A stretch of 64,000 bases of DNA. It comes from Sceloporus undulatus. Lineage: Eukaryota; Chordata; Lepidosauria; Squamata; Phrynosomatidae. A model generated the notes under the pieces. That model searched no databases, had not been told where the DNA came from, and saw only the letters and a list, made by a program, of their open reading frames with translations. Of this stretch, positions 1 to 10,440 are shown one piece after another. Each line of letters opens with the position of its first letter. Position 1 is the stretch's first letter. A program made the position numbers and the translations under genes. The stretch covers positions 5,940,392-6,004,391 of the forward strand of contig NC_056530.1 in the NCBI RefSeq assembly GCF_019175285.1, written 5' to 3'.

Positions 1-774
1 AAAGAGTGCCAGTTCACTGCTGCAGTATCATTCTGTTGTTTACTGTTACATTTTGAACACCAGAAATCAATAGCTACCTCATACTCAGTTACTGCCCCTG
101 ATCTGGTTGAGCATCAATCAGGTAGGAAGGATGTGTAAAATTGGCCTTAAAGCAAATTATGCCAGGCTTTGTGCTATAGGGTGACACCAAAGGAAAACAG
201 CCTCATGAAAGATTACTAATATGTAAAGTGAAACATAGGCCTGTTACAGACTGCCAAAATAAAGCTGCTTCTGGTCTCTTTGGAGGTATATTGTTTAAAT
301 GATGCATGCATCCTAAGAATCCAGAAGCTGCACCAAAGCTGCACTCCAGTGCTTAGGAATGGAGTGTGGCTTTGGCGCGACCTCCGGACTCTTAGGACCC
401 ATGCATCATTTAAACAGCATACCTTCAAAGAGACCCGAAGCAGCTTTATTTTGGCAATCTGTAACAGGCCATAGTTCATCTTTTCTGTTTTTTTGCATGA
501 GGATAGCTTCTGTTACTCGGACTTCAGTTTTTTAAGCCATTTGATGGGGAGACTTGTCCTAATGCAAAAATAAAGAAGGAAACCAGCCCTTAAATACAAG
601 CTCCCATCAAAACATTATCATTTTCAGTTTGTCATAAATCTCATCTGAGGAATTGCTTGGCTGATTTCTACACAGCTGGATCTAAAAATGTTTATCTGTT
701 TATGCTTACTTAAATCCTTTGTCTGTTTCTCCCCTGCCCCATTACTATCCTACACATCCTATTCCTTGCTATAG
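1..774. other. TAF12 intron (5' part outside window)
   Basis: This is non-coding sequence upstream of the first TAF12 exon seen. It holds one compact foldback element (238-470, listed separately). I see no other gene or recognisable repeat in the remainder. Confidence 0.6.
238..470. mobile_element. Compact foldback MITE, copy 1 (PIF/Harbinger-like)
   Basis: The element is almost entirely one inverted repeat: arms of about 100 bp around a loop of about 25 bp. It begins GGCCTGTTACAGAC and ends with the complement, GTAACAGGCC. It is flanked by ATA on both sides (235-237 and 471-473), a 3-bp duplication like that of PIF/Harbinger transposons. Near-identical elements lie at 13060-13289 and 41289-41523. 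The open frames across it on both strands are by-products of the palindrome. It encodes no transposase. Confidence 0.8.
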
Positions 775-863
775 AGCGACAATGGAATATGTGGATCCCA
801 GGTTTTGGCTCTGAAGAAATTAGGCCGTATAAAAAAGCTTGCACTACAGAAGCTCACAAACAG
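775..863 (+). CDS. TAF12: TAF12 penultimate coding exon (partial gene)
   Basis: TAF12 is a histone-fold subunit of TFIID and SAGA that pairs with TAF4 in the nucleus. This 89-bp exon follows a TATAG acceptor and ends in a CAG/GTAAGG donor. Read in phase 1 it gives 29 residues including WNMWIPGFGSEEIRPYKK and ACTTEAHKQ, which matches the segment after the histone fold in vertebrate TAF12 as I remember it. The phase also fits: the exon opens with the last two bases of a Glu codon (human LERQWN). The histone-fold exons lie before the window. The first frame is also open by chance but resembles nothing. Confidence 0.95.
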
Positions 864-3414
864 GTAAGGGTTTTTTCTACAGAATGACAGTCTTGCCCAA
901 GGAGAGCAGAGGTTTCAGAAAGCTCCAGCAAACAGGTAACACAGGAAACAGTTTGAAAGAGCAGGGTTTGTTATCAGAGATTGATCAGCTAGGGCTTGCT
1001 AGCTGATAAAATTTAATATTTTCCATAATAGGTATCCTGTTTAGCAAGACATTTCCATTGATGCAGCTCCAGCTAAGCCTTCATTTAAATTCAAAGTGTC
1101 TTAAGGTCTAAGGGATTTACACATATGGGTGGTTCTGCACCTGTGCAGTCTGCTGCAAACTTTTAGAGCTAAGTAAACCAGATCCTGCTCCAGTGCATGG
1201 GTGTTGGTGTTCCTTCTCTTTTCCTCAGTTACCATACCCTGCAGCACACAGGAGGAGTTAACAACATAGATGGAGCAAAAACAACAGAGGAGAGGTGGAT
1301 GGTGTGAGACTTGAGTATTCTGAACCAATCATCCACAACAGCTATTGTAAAACAAAAATTTATTGTAGAGAAGGTAGAAATACACTGGATCACGTTTTTG
1401 CTGAATCTGAAGAACTCCAAAGAGAAACCCCACTTTAAAACCCCAGCCCCCACCTTATTTTCCTGTTCAACCCAGATCGTTCCCCCCAAATCACCCCCCT
1501 TCGCCACAGAGAAGGGAATTCTACATCAAAGCAGTCCTAACGAAAGCACCATTTGGTTCATAGTCTCTTCTGCCTTGAGAGATCTATGGATATCGGAATA
1601 GAGGGTATCTGTTAAACATCACCCCGTCATAAAACTGCCTGACTGGCGCAAATTGATTGCTGCTCTCAGCTGAAAGTTCTGGATACATGATCATCCTGAG
1701 CATAGCCCATGGTGGCAGCAACTCTTTCCCAGAATGCCTTTCCCTGAGAGTTTTAGATACAGGTGTTGTTGACATAAGATCCATCATGTCTATCTATCTA
1801 TATATCTATCTATTTATCTGTCTACCCATATATCTATATAACTATATATATGTGAGAGCTTAACCCACTGGACTTCCCTTCTGCAACCTCCCTCCAATCC
1901 TTGTCCACCCCAGCATACCACCCATTCATGACAGCCCATTAAAGCATATGAATAGTCAACTAATATCCCAATGCATAATCCCCAAAGCATACGATTATGT
2001 GTCTAGAAGCTATCCCTACTTATCTCACTAACTTATACAATCCTCACAGCAGAATCCTCACTGAATCACTGAATGAAGGAGGATTCTGACAGGTGGATTG
2101 TTTGAATTCATATAGGACCATTTCAAGAACAATAGTTATAGGTAAGCAGGTGTTCTTCATGGTCTCTGTAACTCCCACAATATGAGTGAATAGCAAGGTG
2201 GCTGATCTGGAGGCAAGGATGTTGTTAGTGGCAAATGGAAGAAAGTACTGCTCCCCCAAAGATGAGGTCCATGAGCTCTAGGTTATAGTGTTAAAAAGTT
2301 TGTGCACATGTTGCCACTTTACAAATGTCTTGCAAGTATTTGGGCAAGAAAAGCCATTGAAACCACCATGGCTGTGATGGAATGGCTCCTGATTGTAGTA
2401 GGTAAAGATTTACTGTTTGTCATTGTATTGTGACAGTCAGCAAAATCAGTAAAGAAAATAAAAATAAAGTTTACTGTATTGTTGCTGCTACCTACTTGGA
2501 AATTCATTGGGAAGATGCTGATAGATCTTTCCTTAAACTCCCATAGCAGATAAAAAGTTATAACATCCAAACAATGATACCTTTATTGAGACAACCAAAA
2601 TGCACAATTACATGTTGCAAGCATTCGAAGTCACACTGGCTTCTTCATCAAGCAAACAGGAGAAAATAAAGATGTTAGTCATAGCCTGCATTTTCTGTTT
2701 CTGGTCTTAGTTCAGGTGGTACAGATGACTATCTCCAGACTGGCACCTCCCCCTTTGGCCATGCGGTCACTGGTAGATTTTCAAAGTCAAGGAAATTGAA
2801 TGTCCATTTGCAATTCAAAGAAGATGTTTCCTTGGTATCCAGCATGTCTCCTTCCTTTGAAGCCACAGACTTCTATGTAGGTAGAGAACACTGAATTTCT
2901 CAAGGAGTCTTCATGTTTTGCGTCAGGAAAACTTTAGGTGGTATAGAGGTAAAGCATTCCAATCAGTCCCAAAATTAGGGGGGAAATGCTTTACCTTAAA
3001 AAGTTAAAGTTAAAATAAAATAATAAGTTTGTTATTCAAGATAACTCCTTTGTTCTATATGTATAAAATACCAAAGCTGTGCAGACATCTGAAGAGTGCC
3101 AAGCCTGGTGGTGGTTTGGAAAGAAAATACAGAAGATGTATTTAAACAAATGAAACAGTGATACCACCTTAGAGAAGAAAGTGATACCTGAGCAGAGCAT
3201 GCTCTTCTCTGTGAAATAAATGAAAAGGCAGGATACCAAAAAACTGAAAGCCCCAATCCATCTAAGAGGTCATACTAAAAAAAAAGATGAAATATAGTAT
3301 GTTTTTTTGGTGCTGAGGGTCATGAAAGTATATTTTTGTGTCTCAGTAACCCAGTCTTAATTCATCTTGCTGAAAAACCATGTTCCTGATTTTGCACTCT
3401 TCTCTCTTTTTCAG
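864..3414. other. TAF12 last intron
   Basis: The intron runs from GTAAGG at 864 to a strong polypyrimidine tract and TTTTTCAG ending at 3414. It contains a TCTA/TATC microsatellite near 1784-1856 and, near 2575-2660, the tail of a repeat that ends in a reversed 'tttattgagacaacc' motif common in reptile genomes. Near 2140-2180 a short stretch resembles the ends of the DIRS element found further on. No exon is seen. Confidence 0.6.
1784..1856. repeat. Imperfect TCTA microsatellite
   Basis: A run of CTATCTATATATCTATCTATTTATCTG-type tetranucleotides with interruptions that lies in the last TAF12 intron. Confidence 0.8.
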
Positions 3415-3450
3415 AGGATGGCACTGATCCGTAAAACAACCAAAAAATAA
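3415..3450 (+). CDS. TAF12: TAF12 terminal coding exon
   Basis: After a textbook acceptor (TCTCTCTTTTTCAG) the reading frame continues in phase 0 as RMALIRKTTKK and stops with TAA at 3448-3450. This is the exact C-terminus of vertebrate TAF12 as I know it. With the exon at 775-863 it gives the last 40 residues of the protein. The coding part is too short to be found as an open reading frame and depends on the splice site and the match. Confidence 0.95.
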   Translation, partial: RMALIRKTTKK

Positions 3451-4700
3451 TGCCTGGGAATAGCATGAAGACAAAAATGACTAAGATGGAAATGGGTTTG
3501 CTGCAGAGTGGGAATCTGCCTTTCAAGCTGCCAAGTTTTTGTGACATCATCCATAGGATTGTGTTTTTAATGCTTTACAGAGAAGCATATACTTTAACAG
3601 TGCAGCAGTATCTGAGTTTAAAAGGAGATCCTCCCAAAGTCATTAGGTCCTCCCCTTCTCTATATTTCTCCAAAAGAATGCAATGTATCTTAAAACACAG
3701 ACTTTATTTTCTGTCTTCAAAGTGATTTATGTTGTAAGTGATTGTCCAAGGGACAGAATATTTTGGGAACAGTATTAGAAATGGCTATAGTTGTTTTTCA
3801 TTTCCCTTTTATTGTCTGTAATGTTGCTGGTTATAGATACTTTGATTTGTTTTTGGAGTAAAGAAACTATAAATTTGAAACCAGGTTGTAGTATTGACAC
3901 AAGCTCCAAAAAAAACAACAACAATGCATATCAGGGTGATCTCAGACAAGGGACTGATCATTACAAGTAATTCAAAACAGATAATTCTCCCCTGCTTTGC
4001 CTTTATTGCTCCACATGTAGGAGAAACAAAGTTGAATTCTTATATTGCAGGCCTTTCTACCTCTAAAGATGCAATAGAATCCATCTATGCTAGGCACATA
4101 ACAAAGGTGTAAAAGGATAAGTTGGAAGGTGTTGACATAGCTTTCAAGGATGGGTGGGGTTTGTTTGTCTTTTAATTGTGACTTCTGTTTATTGACTAAG
4201 AAGTGCACATTTTCAGCTGTTCACATTTAGAGATTTACATAATGGTGTGTGTGCAGTTTGCTTATCTGTCTAGAACTGGATAAAAAAATCTTCAAAATAA
4301 TCACCAGCCATCTGCATCAATAAGTATTATAAAATCCAAAAGCACACTTAAAATTAAAAGCAGGGTCAGATTGGTGGGAAATGGACTATTGCTTCTGGTT
4401 GTGATGCTTGAACAAAATCATGCATTAGCTAGAGTTTAAAACTTTTCCTTGTTCCTTATTTCTGCTGGCTAAAAAAAAACCCTCCCTTCTACACACCCTT
4501 CACACTTGATAGACTGACCTTTGACAGCAATGGTGCAGCACTGTCAGTGATCCAAAGTAATGGAAGAGCCACTTAATTGACCACCTGAAATGTATTCAGC
4601 GTCTAAAGTGTCTGTTAGCTTGGTGTTAAGTTATCCAGCTGTGGCTAACTCTCCTGACTTCATAAAACTACAACAATAAAAGAGTATACAAATGTACTCT
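3451..4700 (+). other. Probable TAF12 3' untranslated region
   Basis: The sequence after the TAF12 stop is AT-rich and free of recognised repeats. An AATAAA at 4675-4680 is a plausible polyadenylation signal, but I cannot fix the true 3' end from sequence alone. Confidence 0.35.
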
Positions 4701-5640
4701 CTATTTTGAAGATGTTTCCATGAATTTTGATTAAGGATAATTTAGTACTTCGAATAAGAAATGTGTAGCATGAATATGCGTGAATATTCTAATATCTACC
4801 TTTTGTTCTCATGTTAAAACATTTGTTCCCATTCAATCATTTATACTGTATATTGGCTTTGCTGTTGTAGATAGTGCCTTAGTCAAGTGTGTCTATGTCT
4901 GTGTCTGTGAAAGAGAGCAGGAATACATCCTAGCTATCACCAGTAGGAATCTAGACTTTGAAGCATTTTCTACTAAGTTGCAATATTCCTTATTATGGAA
5001 CTGTTTAACACATGACACTTCCCTCACATGTGAGAATTTTTCACTACATCTACCAACAAGGATTTAGTAAGTCTATTAAATTGTACCTTCCTATTATATA
5101 TACATTTATTAAAGAGGGTGCCTTATCATTGTTTCATACAGTGCTGTGCAGCTATAATTATGCTTTCTAAAATAACTGAAATAACATTTTTAGTTCTACT
5201 CTGTGGCCAATAGTCATGCCAGCTGTGGGATATTGAGAATAGTCCAGAAAGTTATGTTTTCATGCTCTAATCAAGTGTAGGTGTAGTTTAGCTCTGTACC
5301 TTGTTTTACATGTTTATGTGATAATGATGGGTATCTGATAGCCCTGGAGGTCAGAAAACATGCAGAGGCATGTCTGTTTTGAAAATAAGGTATATGCCAC
5401 CCAATACATCTAAACACTTCATTTGATCATTGATGTGGGAGACAGTCATAAAAGAGTCTTTTTTTTTTCCTAGCTGAAAATTAGTTTGATAAATGATTTG
5501 CTTTCACGACCATCTCTTGCGGGAAGAGAAGCTCTGTGATGTCATGTGCTAAACATGGAGAAAGCTGCTACTTGCTGGCTCCATTTTGGCTTTGTTTTCG
5601 CAAGGTGGCTCTGTGCTTGAAAACAATAGAGAACTGTTGT
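4701..5640. other. Intergenic, nothing recognised
   Basis: AT-rich DNA between TAF12 and the next repeats. No splice-bounded reading frame and no repeat family that I can name. Confidence 0.5.
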
Positions 5641-5647
5641 GGTCCAT

Positions 5648-7195
5648 TTAAATTCCCATCCCCCCCAAAAAAAGATAATCGATATTAAGGATATTATCTA
5701 TATTAATAGATGGAGCTATTTCCTTCCCAATGAAGTACACAAAATGGGCTTTACGTTGAAATTGAGATAGCCACCCTCTTGGCTTTGGGAAGTTAGAAAA
5801 AAACAACTTTGAATTGTCTAGGACCAAATTCCAGGAGGATGAAGATTGTTTGGTATCTTCATAAACAAGATCACCCTGCTTAGAGCCTTGTATACAGCAC
5901 TGGTCATACATGTATTGCCATGGATCTTGCATTTCCTTTGATGGAGAGAGCTCATTGGGGGGATTTATCAGGAGAAAGAGAAGCAATGTTGCTTGTAGTT
6001 ATATGGTTGCTAGAAGAAGAAGATGGAAAATGATTTTCAGTTGAGCATTTACAACATCTCTGATATATTTTATCTTGTTTCTTGAAATGAACAAGAGGCT
6101 TTTTATTTTGTGCAACTTACTCTGAAGCTTACCTCTGGAATTTGATTTTATTTTGTTTTGGAGTTTCTTTTTTGATTTGGTTTTGATTTGTTGTGTGATT
6201 GCTCCTGATTTACATGTATTATTAGATGTATAAATGTTGAAAATCTGATCATTTCTTCTGTTAAGTTCTACCAGAGTAGTCAGCGGTGGATAACACTGAG
6301 ACAAAAAATTCTTAATTGAATTCAAATCTTTGCTCTGTTCAGATGAAAAAATTTCAAAAAGATCTGTCAATAAGATTAGGTGATCTTCTATGCCAACCAT
6401 GTGCAGTTTGATATCAAGAGGGATAACAATTAGATTTAATTTATCAGGAGATTCCCCATGTCCTAAGGGGGGGGGGGTTCTATTTGTTTGCAGGCATTCA
6501 CCAATTCCTCACTATCAGAGCAGAAGTAGCAATTTGATCCCAGCAAACCTTCACCTTCCACAGTTTCAGTTGCTAAGGCAGGTTACAGACCGCCAAAATG
6601 TGACTGTCTCCTGCCGCTGCCGCTTGCAGCGTCCAGGAGCCGCAGCAGCCAAACCGTGCGGGTCCCGGACGCTCTGAGGAAGGAGCGCGGAAATCACGCT
6701 CCTTCCTGGGCCCCGGAAAAGACGTTGCGAGGCGCTGGTCACGCACTCGCGGCATCACTTCTGGGGCGTGGCTTGCGGACGCACAGCGTCCGCTACGTCA
6801 ATATGGCAGTGGCCGTGTGGAAAGGCCGCTGCCATTTGTTACGGACTCTGTCCATAATAGGAGTAGGGGCGCTGGGAAGAGACGCCCCTTTTCCAAACTG
6901 GGACGTCCTGAGGACATCCGAAATGGCAGTTTGTAACGCGCCTAAGTCTGTTAAGGGTGCATGGGTTTCATTGGGAGCCAAAGATTCCAGCTTTCTCCAA
7001 GGAGATTCTATTGACCAATCATGTGGTTTTTGCTCAACAGAGTATAAACATTCATTTAACTCAGTGGGTTCGGTAGGAGCAAACTTATGGGGGAAAAAGT
7101 TGAGATTTTTGTTTGAACTGTCTTTCTCCTTCTCGGTAGTAAATCAAACACAGGTGGAGAAGAAATTCCCAATTCTTTACAGGCTTTCCTTGTGA
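5648..7195 (-). mobile_element. LINE-like remnant on - strand, interrupted by a foldback element
   Basis: Two lysine- and asparagine-rich open frames on the - strand (112 aa at 5648-5986 and 133 aa at 5999-6400), and similar sequence at 6950-7195, read like one degraded LINE ORF1-type region. A GC-rich foldback element at 6577-6942 splits it. I cannot assign a family; L1-like ORF1 is the best guess from composition only. Confidence 0.3.
6577..6942. mobile_element. GC-rich multi-hairpin foldback element, copy 1
   Basis: It starts GGCAGGTTACAGACCGCC and ends with GGCAGTTTGTAACGCGCC, the imperfect complement. TAA flanks it on both sides (6574-6576, 6943-6945). Inside are serial hairpins: an arm pair GGAAGGAGCG/CGCTCCTTCC, GGACGCACAGCGTCC, and ATGGCAGTGGCC/GGCCGCTGCCAT. 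It interrupts the AT-rich LINE-like sequence, so the base composition changes sharply at each edge. The termini match those of the compact foldback family, and GGACGCACAGCGTCC recurs in the copy at 9993-10346. Confidence 0.75.
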
Positions 7196-7299
7196 GGATC
7201 ATGTTTCCAACAGGAGACACAGCTGGATGAAGAGAGGCAAGACTCCGTTGCTGACTTGGCCCTGGTGTTGGGAGGAAAAGAGACAGCTTCCCCAGCACA

Positions 7300-7480
7300 G
7301 CGTCCCTCAGCCTTCCCATCCCAAAAATAACTCTCCTCTTGAGCCTCCTAGTGGAGGTTTTTAAACAGAGCCTGGATGGCCATCTGTCAAGGGTGCTTTG
7401 ATAGTGTATTCCTGCATGGCAGGGGGCTGGACTGGGTGGACCTTGAGGTCTCTTCCAATTTTGTGAACAGCACTGTTGTT
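7300..7480 (+). mobile_element. CR1 LINE 3'-end fragment
   Basis: The sequence matches the last codons and tail of CR1: a 'gatggccatctgtcaa' segment, then 'ttcctgcatggcagggggctggactg' and 'aggtctcttccaa'. The coding end and tail remain, so this is a 5'-truncated copy as is usual for the family. Confidence 0.75.
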
Positions 7481-8119
7481 GCTTGTATGTTTTTTCCATT
7501 GAACCACCATGCTCAATTACAATTGATATTCTCCTCCACTAGTCTACTGGAGAAGAGTGCTAAATTTTGCTGTGCATTATAGAAGATAATATTGTACCTG
7601 AATATGGCCATTGGCCAAACATCCAGAGGACTTAGCTGTATTGGTGGAACTTAACCTGACTTCTTTTGATTTCACCTACTGCACCACTTAAACTAGATTC
7701 CAGCTTTATTAGTGTAGGAACTATTGTGTTTTCCATATTTGTACTCCTGTTTTACAAGGAAGCTATTTGTTCATAGTAGTACCTGAGATCTAGGTAGTTT
7801 CCATCTTTATGTTAACATGCCAGTGCTGCAACCTCAAAGCTTTTTGCACTAGGCACAGTGTAATTAAATTGATAAAGTAACTTTTCCTATTTTGTCTCAA
7901 CACTACTTCCAAGGGAAGCTAGACATGGTAAAACAAGAAATGGAACATAACAAACATAGAAATACTAGGGGTGGGTGAGTTAAAGTGGAAAGGGATGAGA
8001 CATTTTGAGTCAGATAATTGGACAGTGTTTTACTCAGGAAATAAAAATCTAAGAAGAATGGAGTGACATATGTAGTGAGGATTTAAAAAAATAGTCAAGG
8101 GATATAATGCAAAGTCTGA
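7481..8119. other. Intergenic, nothing recognised
   Basis: No gene or named repeat seen in this AT-rich stretch. Confidence 0.5.
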
Positions 8120-8720
8120 TGATTATCAAATAAGGCTTCAGGTAAAACAAAGTAACATAATTAGAATATGAGTTTATGCTCCAACCACAGAGGCAAAAGC
8201 AGAAATTGAGTGATTCTTTACAGGAGTCCAAGAAGAAACTGATCACACTCCAAAACATGACTTCTTTTTCATCACAGGCAACTGGGATGCAAAAATAGGA
8301 AATGGATCAGAATTTAAAAAAAAACATAAGAAAATATGGCCTGAGTTTAAGAAAGGAAGCTGACTGAATTCTGCGCAGTCAACAATTTTTTCATTGCAAA
8401 CATCCTTCAAATAGCCCAAGAAGATTATGGGAAAGAGGAAGAAAATATGGCCATCATGCCATATGACTGCTTCAATACTAGAACGGAAGCTAAGAGGTTT
8501 TTCACACCAAAAGACCTCTGCCATAATAGTGGCATTGAGAGCTCATTGACAAGTTTTGCCCATCAAATGAAAAGGTGCCCTACAGTAACAGGGTGACAGC
8601 AGGAGAGGCATGAAGTCATCTAATAAGTACCAAGCAAAGGCACTTTTATCGTGTTAAAACTTTGCTTTTTCATATCATAGGGCCTGATGAAAATACTGAT
8701 TAAGCCAAAGCTATTAATAG
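8120..8720 (+). mobile_element. Possible RTE/BovB-like LINE endonuclease fragment
   Basis: With several frame changes the + strand reads like the endonuclease region of RTE-type LINEs, for example VYAPTTEAKAEIE-like and GNWDAKIGNGSEF-like strings (about 8170-8310). The family's GDWNAKVG motif is recognisable. The rest is too worn to align by eye. Confidence 0.4.
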
Positions 8721-8916
8721 GTTGCAGTATTAGTACTTTAATATCAGGAAAACAGCTCACTAATAGGAATAGGGAACACATGACACTTCAGGTGTACTGA
8801 AGTTACCATAATCTGTCACAATAGGCTAGACATGCTGGGGCTAATGGAAGCTCCAGTAACGTCTGAAGCGCCATAGATTCCACACCACTATCTTTTAAAA
8901 AACAGAATGAAAGATA

Positions 8917-9346
8917 CTCATCCCTCTATACTTGCGACTTTGGTATTTGCGGATTTCATTAGTATGTTCTCTCTGGAAGTATCTAGGTCCTCCAGTGCAA
9001 CTCTATGGTCAACTTAAATAAATAAATAAAACTTATTTATATCCCACTCTTCTGTAGCAAGACAATCAGAGCGGCCCACAGTAAAACATCCAAATACAAT
9101 ATAATACATAAAATTAAAATATTCCCTCCTTTAAAAAGGTCTGAAAGACCTAGAGAGAATACTGTACTAGGCATTTATAGCTCCTCCAGGGCAGTTCTAT
9201 GGTCAGTGTCTGTTGTCCTGGAGGACCTAGAGATTCCTAGAGAGGTGTCCTCTCAGATAAAAACATGGTGTTTTTGTTATTTGCAGTTTTTCCATATTCA
9301 TGGGGGTCTTGTGCCCCTAACCCTAGCGAATAAGGAGGGACAAGTG
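8917..9346. mobile_element. Tc1/mariner-type MITE interrupted by a LINE tail
   Basis: TA dinucleotides flank the element (8915-8916, 9347-9348). The left end CTCATCCCTCTATACTTGCG and the complement of the right end CACTTGTCCCTCCTTATTCGC are clearly related terminal inverted repeats. Near 9015-9125 an AT-rich LINE 3' tail (TTTATATCCCACTCTTCTG) is inserted. Confidence 0.65.
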
Positions 9347-9899
9347 TACAAAGAAGTAATTGGGTAAGACTTTGTACACATAGATGCTATTGCAGGAAAG
9401 GCTCGTTGGTATCAAACCGCTAAAAAGGTAGGAAGCCACTCCCTAGTTTATTCAGTTTTGAGTGAATGGAAATACTTAATCGTTTAAGCCACCATTATAT
9501 GTTGCACCACACTGTTACACAAAATCATCCTAGCCAGCTGTTGGTATTTCTATGTTTTTCTGGTGTACACAACCTTGAATTGGCCACTGTTGAGTGGCAT
9601 CAAGTTGTGTTGGATTACAGTTCTTATCATCCACAACCTGCATAACAATTTCTAAAAAAAAACAAATGAGTATGACTAGGCTGCCTATGTACAACCAGGC
9701 AGATGCTCACAGACTAGAATTGAATAGTGTTCCCAATGTGGTGCCTATAGGCACCAGTGTGCCAACAGAGACCTATCTAGTTACTAATGTACTCAGAACA
9801 TTATAACCCATTTTTTCAACTGAAGGCAGGGGAAGGCAGGAGGAGTGTCACCCTGGGTTGTTGGTTGGGCTTGGAAGGCTGTTTGTTCCTTCCTGCACA

Positions 9900-9932
9900 G
9901 TAGTAGTAATAATAATAATAGTAGTAGTATTT
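9900..9932. repeat. (TAA)n/(TAG)n microsatellite
   Basis: Runs of TAGTAATAATAATAATAGTAGTAG at the tail of a LINE-derived segment. Confidence 0.85.
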
Positions 9933-9992
9933 ACAGTATTTATAGCCTACCTCTCCCTGATGATAGGGTCGGGTTACAGTAAAAGAAATAAA

Positions 9993-10346
9993 GGCGGTTT
10001 ACAGACCGCCAATACGTATCAGTAACGTACTAGGGTTAGGAAGGGGCGGTGCTTCCGCACCCCAACCCTAGTACGATTGAATACGTACAAGATGGTGGCG
10101 CCCTGTTCATACAGGCGCCGCCATCTTTACGTACTGGACGCACAGCGTCCAGACTGTCGCGCCACTTGTGACGTAGCGAGAGCGCCCCCTGGCGCCTCGC
10201 TACGTCGCAAACGCGACGGTAAAAGAACTCCATTTGGAGCTTCCTTTTTGTCGTCCGCGCGGGAGTCGGGCGGTAAGGCTCCGGCCCCCCCGCGGACCTA
10301 CTGGCGCGGGCAGAACCAACCGCAAGCGGCGGTCGTGTACCCCGCC
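9993..10346. mobile_element. GC-rich multi-hairpin foldback element, copy 2
   Basis: It starts GGCGGTTTACAGACCGCC and ends GGCGGTCGTGTACCCCGCC, which are complementary. It is a chain of strong stems: GTACTAGGGTT/AACCCTAGTAC (about 10027-10073); TACGTACAAGATGGTGGCGCC paired with GGCGCCGCCATCTTTACGTA (about 10082-10133); CTGGACGCACAGCGTCCAG (10134-10152); GACGTAGCGAG/CTCGCTACGTC (about 10170-10206); and a GTCCGCG/CGCGGAC stem. It sits inside an AT-rich LINE tail whose halves lie at about 9935-9992 and 10347-10440. No clean target duplication is seen here. Confidence 0.75.
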
Positions 10347-10440
10347 TATGGTACATAAAAAAACAATCACCAATTATATAATCCCTTAAACCTCCACCAC
10401 AAAAAAATCAATTACCAATTATCTCATTAAAATATTATAA

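Noticed and set aside
6656-7195. 179-codon + strand open frame
   Set aside because: It runs across the GC-rich hairpin element and into unrelated sequence; GC-rich palindromes lack stop codons.
7056-7499. 147-codon - strand frame
   Set aside because: It crosses the antisense of a CR1 tail and an unassigned repeat.
10036-10358. Overlapping open frames on both strands
   Set aside because: Both lie wholly in the multi-hairpin element; they are mirror images of the same palindromes.
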